Shown one piece after another: positions 61,863-64,000 of a stretch of DNA of 64,000 nt. Each line of letters starts with the position of its first letter. Positions within the stretch are counted from its first letter, which is position 1. Under the pieces are notes generated by a model, which saw only the letters and a list, made by a program, of their open reading frames with translations, made no database searches and had not been told where the DNA came from. The translations under genes were made by a program, and so were the position numbers. This DNA is from Mesorhizobium sp. L-2-11 (GTDB lineage Bacteria; Pseudomonadota; Alphaproteobacteria; Rhizobiales; Rhizobiaceae), in contig NZ_AP023257.1 in the NCBI RefSeq assembly GCF_016756595.1, forward strand, positions 4,914,001-4,978,000, in the 5' to 3' direction.

Positions 61863-62390
61863 CTACGCGGCGGCTTGGAGAGCGCGTTGGTTGACGCCAC
61901 CCTCGCCTAAACCGGTCAGCGCTTCGTCCGTCGCGACCTCCTCCTTGAGCGTCTCTTTGAGAAGGGCGGCGACATCGGCCTTTCCCATCTGTTCTGCCCA
62001 GGCGACAAGAGTGCCGTACCGGGCGATCTCGTAATGCTCGACGGCTTGCGCCGCTGCGACCAGTCCGGCATCGAGCGCAGGAGCACCGTCATAGTCTTCG
62101 AGGATCTCAGAGCCTTCTTCAAGGATGCCGTCGATCGCCGGACAGCTCTTGCCACGTGCCGCCTTGCCGAATTTCTCGAATACCTCCTCGAGCCGGTCGA
62201 CGTGAGCTTCCGTCTCCATGCGATGCTTTTCGAAGGCAGCAGTCACTTTTTCCGACTCCGCGCTTTTGGCCATTTTCGGCAGCACCCTCAGTATTTTCTT
62301 TTCGGCGTAGTAAAGATCTTTGAGCCCGTCGAGGAACAGGTCCTCAAGACCCTTGGTTGTCGCTTTCGCAGCTTTTTTTGCAGTTGCCAT
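61863..62390 (-). CDS. DUF892/YciE ferritin-like protein
   Basis: 175 aa. A Lys/Ala-rich start (MATAKKAAKATTKG), then LEDLFLDGLKDLYYAEKKIL, KHRMETEAHVDRLEEVFEKF and QAVEHYEIARYGTLVAWAEQ with the Glu/His pairs of a four-helix ferritin-like di-iron site. YciE-type proteins are common in general-stress regulons. A GGAAC-N18-GTT element lies upstream. Confidence 0.9.
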   Translation of the reverse strand: MATAKKAAKATTKGLEDLFLDGLKDLYYAEKKILRVLPKMAKSAESEKVTAAFEKHRMETEAHVDRLEEVFEKFGKAARGKSCPAIDGILEEGSEILEDYDGAPALDAGLVAAAQAVEHYEIARYGTLVAWAEQMGKADVAALLKETLKEEVATDEALTGLGEGGVNQRALQAAA

Positions 62391-62445
62391 GGTCGTCTCC
62401 CGCTGAGGTTGGAGCTAGCCTCCTTAACCATGAAGGCGGTCCGAT

Positions 62446-62471
62446 AACCCCGCCGGCCGGCAACAAGTTCC
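62446..62471 (-). promoter_or_regulatory. EcfG-type promoter of the DUF892 gene
   Basis: Minus strand GGAAC (62471-62467), 18-nt spacer, GTT (62448-62446). The spacer is 1 nt longer than in the others. Confidence 0.5.
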
Positions 62472-62581
62472 CTGATGATTCGAGCCGCTGGAAATTTTTC
62501 GCTTTAGGCCGCACAGGTGCTGCAAGGCTTACGCTGGTGAGGCGGCAGTGCGAGCAAATGGCTTCGCATATGGCAGCAACT

Positions 62582-62800
62582 TCAATCGATCCGCTTGATA
62601 CGGCCCTTGTCGAGACGGAACACTCCATCCTGGCCGCCCTGCCTCTCAAAATCGGTTAGCAGATCGTCCCAGGTCCCGAGGAATTCGCCACAGTCGTCGC
62701 AAAAGATCCGGTCGTCAGGACCGGCGTCGGCCGGAATCCTCAGCCTTATCGTCAAGCAATAAGGGCATTCCAACTGGTGGTTAAGATACTGCTTGGTCAT
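62582..62800 (-). CDS. Small zinc-ribbon-like protein
   Basis: 72 aa. Two CxxC pairs (ECPYCLT and FCDDCGE) form a likely zinc site; the C-terminus is charged. No family name. May bind nucleic acid or a protein partner. Confidence 0.65.
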   Translation of the reverse strand: MTKQYLNHQLECPYCLTIRLRIPADAGPDDRIFCDDCGEFLGTWDDLLTDFERQGGQDGVFRLDKGRIKRID

Positions 62801-62875
62801 GGACGAACCTCGCTCGCGCCGGTCTGTCGAATTGGCAACTCTGTTGAACTGGTAAGAATGTACAGGGATGGGGCA

Positions 62876-63037
62876 TTACGGCGAATGTTGCGATCCGGGG
62901 ATAACGAGCGCGCCTCCTTCGGGGGCCGAATACTCAAACCCGATGAAAAACGCAGCGAGGATCAGCGCGCAGATTATTGCAATTGCTGCCAGTGCGGTTC
63001 TGGACAACGGCTTACGCGGTTCGCGGTTTTGCAACAC
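62876..63037 (-). CDS. Small single-span membrane protein
   Basis: 53 aa from GTG 63037 (or TTG 63034). Basic start (QNREPRKPLSR), one strong helix (TALAAIAIICALILAAFFIG) and a short tail (FEYSAPEGGALVIP). The pattern of a small inner-membrane protein with the N-terminus inside. No clear ribosome-binding site. Confidence 0.5.
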   Translation of the reverse strand: MLQNREPRKPLSRTALAAIAIICALILAAFFIGFEYSAPEGGALVIPGSQHSP

Positions 63038-63092
63038 TGAATCAGTCCGCTCTCGGTTCGAAGACGACGGAGGGGCAAGACGCCTGCATTCA

Positions 63093-63314
63093 TTATATGC
63101 CGTCTTTGGTCGGAGGCCAGCCAGACTGGGCCGTCGGCGGAATGTTGTCGGAAGTCACCTCACCCCGCTCGAGTTTTCGAATGGCTTCATTGGCTTCGAG
63201 TTCATCCAGGCCGGAAAGCGGCATACCGTCAACCACGACGGCTTCCTCGCTCTCGTCGTCATAGACTTCCCACCAACCGTCCGAATCCTGTCGTTTTTTG
63301 TAGATGGTTGGCAT
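63093..63314 (-). CDS. Small WEVYD-motif protein (copy 2)
   Basis: 73 aa, acidic. WWEVYDDESEEAVVVDG and L..LDELEANEAIRKLERG align with the 74-aa protein at 34920. The EcfG-type promoter 41 nt upstream marks it as a general-stress gene. Confidence 0.7.
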   Translation of the reverse strand: MPTIYKKRQDSDGWWEVYDDESEEAVVVDGMPLSGLDELEANEAIRKLERGEVTSDNIPPTAQSGWPPTKDGI

Positions 63315-63355
63315 GGCCGCTCCCCGACAGATTGGCTTTCGGGATTATGCCGAAC

Positions 63356-63380
63356 AACTCAAGCCGCCCACGGATGTTCC
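63356..63380 (-). promoter_or_regulatory. EcfG-type promoter
   Basis: Minus strand GGAAC (63380-63376), 17-nt spacer, GTT (63358-63356), in front of the 73-aa gene. Confidence 0.68.
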
Positions 63381-63392
63381 CTAGCTAAGACA

Positions 63393-64000
63393 TTAATCCG
63401 CCGCTTTCTTTGGCGGCTCGCGGGTCGCATGGGTGACGACGGTATAGCGCGTGATCGGACCCTCATCGGGGTCTTCTCCTTGAAAATGAACGTCCGCGTT
63501 CACCGGGAACCGGCTGATATTGCCGAACTTCTTGACTGCGGACGCACGCACCAGTTGGATGCCAGGGTCCTGCTTCATAATTTTTATTGCCGCAAGCTCG
63601 GCGGTACTGCTGCCGCCAATGCGCCAGCTGGCCTCGAGCACACCGGATCGCCAGATACCCGACGAATCGACACCCTGGCCGATATCGTAGTTGCGCCGCG
63701 AGGCGAAAAATCCAGGATACTCAGCCATCGCCGCGTCATAGGTCCTCGCCTGCGCAATTGCCAAAGCCAGTGCGCGGGGAAGCTGAAGGTCTTCGAGAGC
63801 TTCCCATCCGCCGCGCACGACAATGAGATCCGATCCGCCATAAACGGATTGTCCCGCATTATCGGTCGTCGTCGTTTGAGTGCCGTAGTAGGCGACCATG
63901 ATCTCGTCGATCTCGGTTCTGCCAACACTCAATGTGACGACGTCACGAAGGTCGGCTTCGAGCACCAGACCGCACTCGTCGAAGTCGGGGGAGCGGTATT
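63393..64000 (-). CDS. Hypothetical protein, 5' partial
   Basis: Open to the right edge; the residues before the GTG at 63965 (YRSPDFDECGLV) read as coding, so the start lies outside. About 202 residues are visible. Motifs such as TEIDEIMVAYYGT and IMKQDPGIQLVRASAVKKFG do not match a family I know. Not membrane-bound in the visible part. Confidence 0.6.
   Translation of the reverse strand, partial: YRSPDFDECGLVLEADLRDVVTLSVGRTEIDEIMVAYYGTQTTTTDNAGQSVYGGSDLIVVRGGWEALEDLQLPRALALAIAQARTYDAAMAEYPGFFASRRNYDIGQGVDSSGIWRSGVLEASWRIGGSSTAELAAIKIMKQDPGIQLVRASAVKKFGNISRFPVNADVHFQGEDPDEGPITRYTVVTHATREPPKKAAD

Overview
The window is high-GC DNA with long, tightly packed, often ATGA-coupled genes. The general-stress-response parts (NepR, EcfG, HWE-type histidine kinase), a rhizobial-looking T6SS with PpkA/PppA/TagF, and the intergenic mosaic repeats suggest an alphaproteobacterium of the order Hyphomicrobiales (Rhizobiales). 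I infer something close to Mesorhizobium. No rRNA, tRNA or CRISPR array was seen.

1-12320 (+) is part of a type VI secretion locus: tagH (5' end outside the window), tssJ, tssK, tssL, tssM, tagF, then an effector module (DUF2169 adaptor, thiolase-fold protein without the usual Cys, PAAR-like DUF4150 protein with a Cys-rich tail, beta-propeller-like candidate immunity protein). 12387-15484 (-) holds vgrG, a DUF6484 protein and a truncated TIGR02270-type gene. 15685-28747 (+) is a second block: another tagH, a second tssL-tssM pair, a 53-aa coupled protein, pppA, ppkA, a DUF1036 protein and a two-domain peptidoglycan hydrolase. Sheath, tube, baseplate and ClpV genes are not in the window.

28748-35862 is a mosaic: an IS4-type element with a 9-bp target duplication sits inside an intergenic repeat that itself splits another repeat. 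Around it are an OmpA-like protein, a DUF6931-like protein, a Gly-rich lipoprotein, a secreted caspase-like protein with Sel1 repeats, and small genes.

35863-40275 is a signalling island: a CheB-CheR-PAS-HWE kinase plus single-domain regulator (-), divergent from a NepR-like protein and a regulator with a receiver followed by a sigma2-like domain (+), which reverses the PhyR order. A second general-stress locus (nepR, ecfG, small stress genes, DUF892 protein) lies at 60051-63314.

40967-59769 (+) is a 19-gene glycan-type cluster: three sugar-nucleotide SDR enzymes, a B12-binding radical SAM enzyme, six GT-B glycosyltransferases (four CgeB-like), an actinobacterial-type inositol-phosphate synthase, a histidine phosphatase, a sugar nucleotidyltransferase, two methyltransferases, a glycosidase-like protein that looks circularly permuted, a PIG-L deacetylase and a GNAT-type acyltransferase, plus one 61-aa protein. 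No flippase, polymerase, ABC exporter or lipid-carrier transferase is present.

The two halves are linked by promoters. I find nine EcfG-type sequences (GGAAC, 17-18 nt, GTT or near match) in front of the NepR-like operon, the glycan cluster, the 61-aa gene, ino1, ecfG and the small stress genes. The simplest reading is a general-stress regulon that makes an undescribed, probably inositol- and amino-sugar-containing, soluble oligosaccharide.
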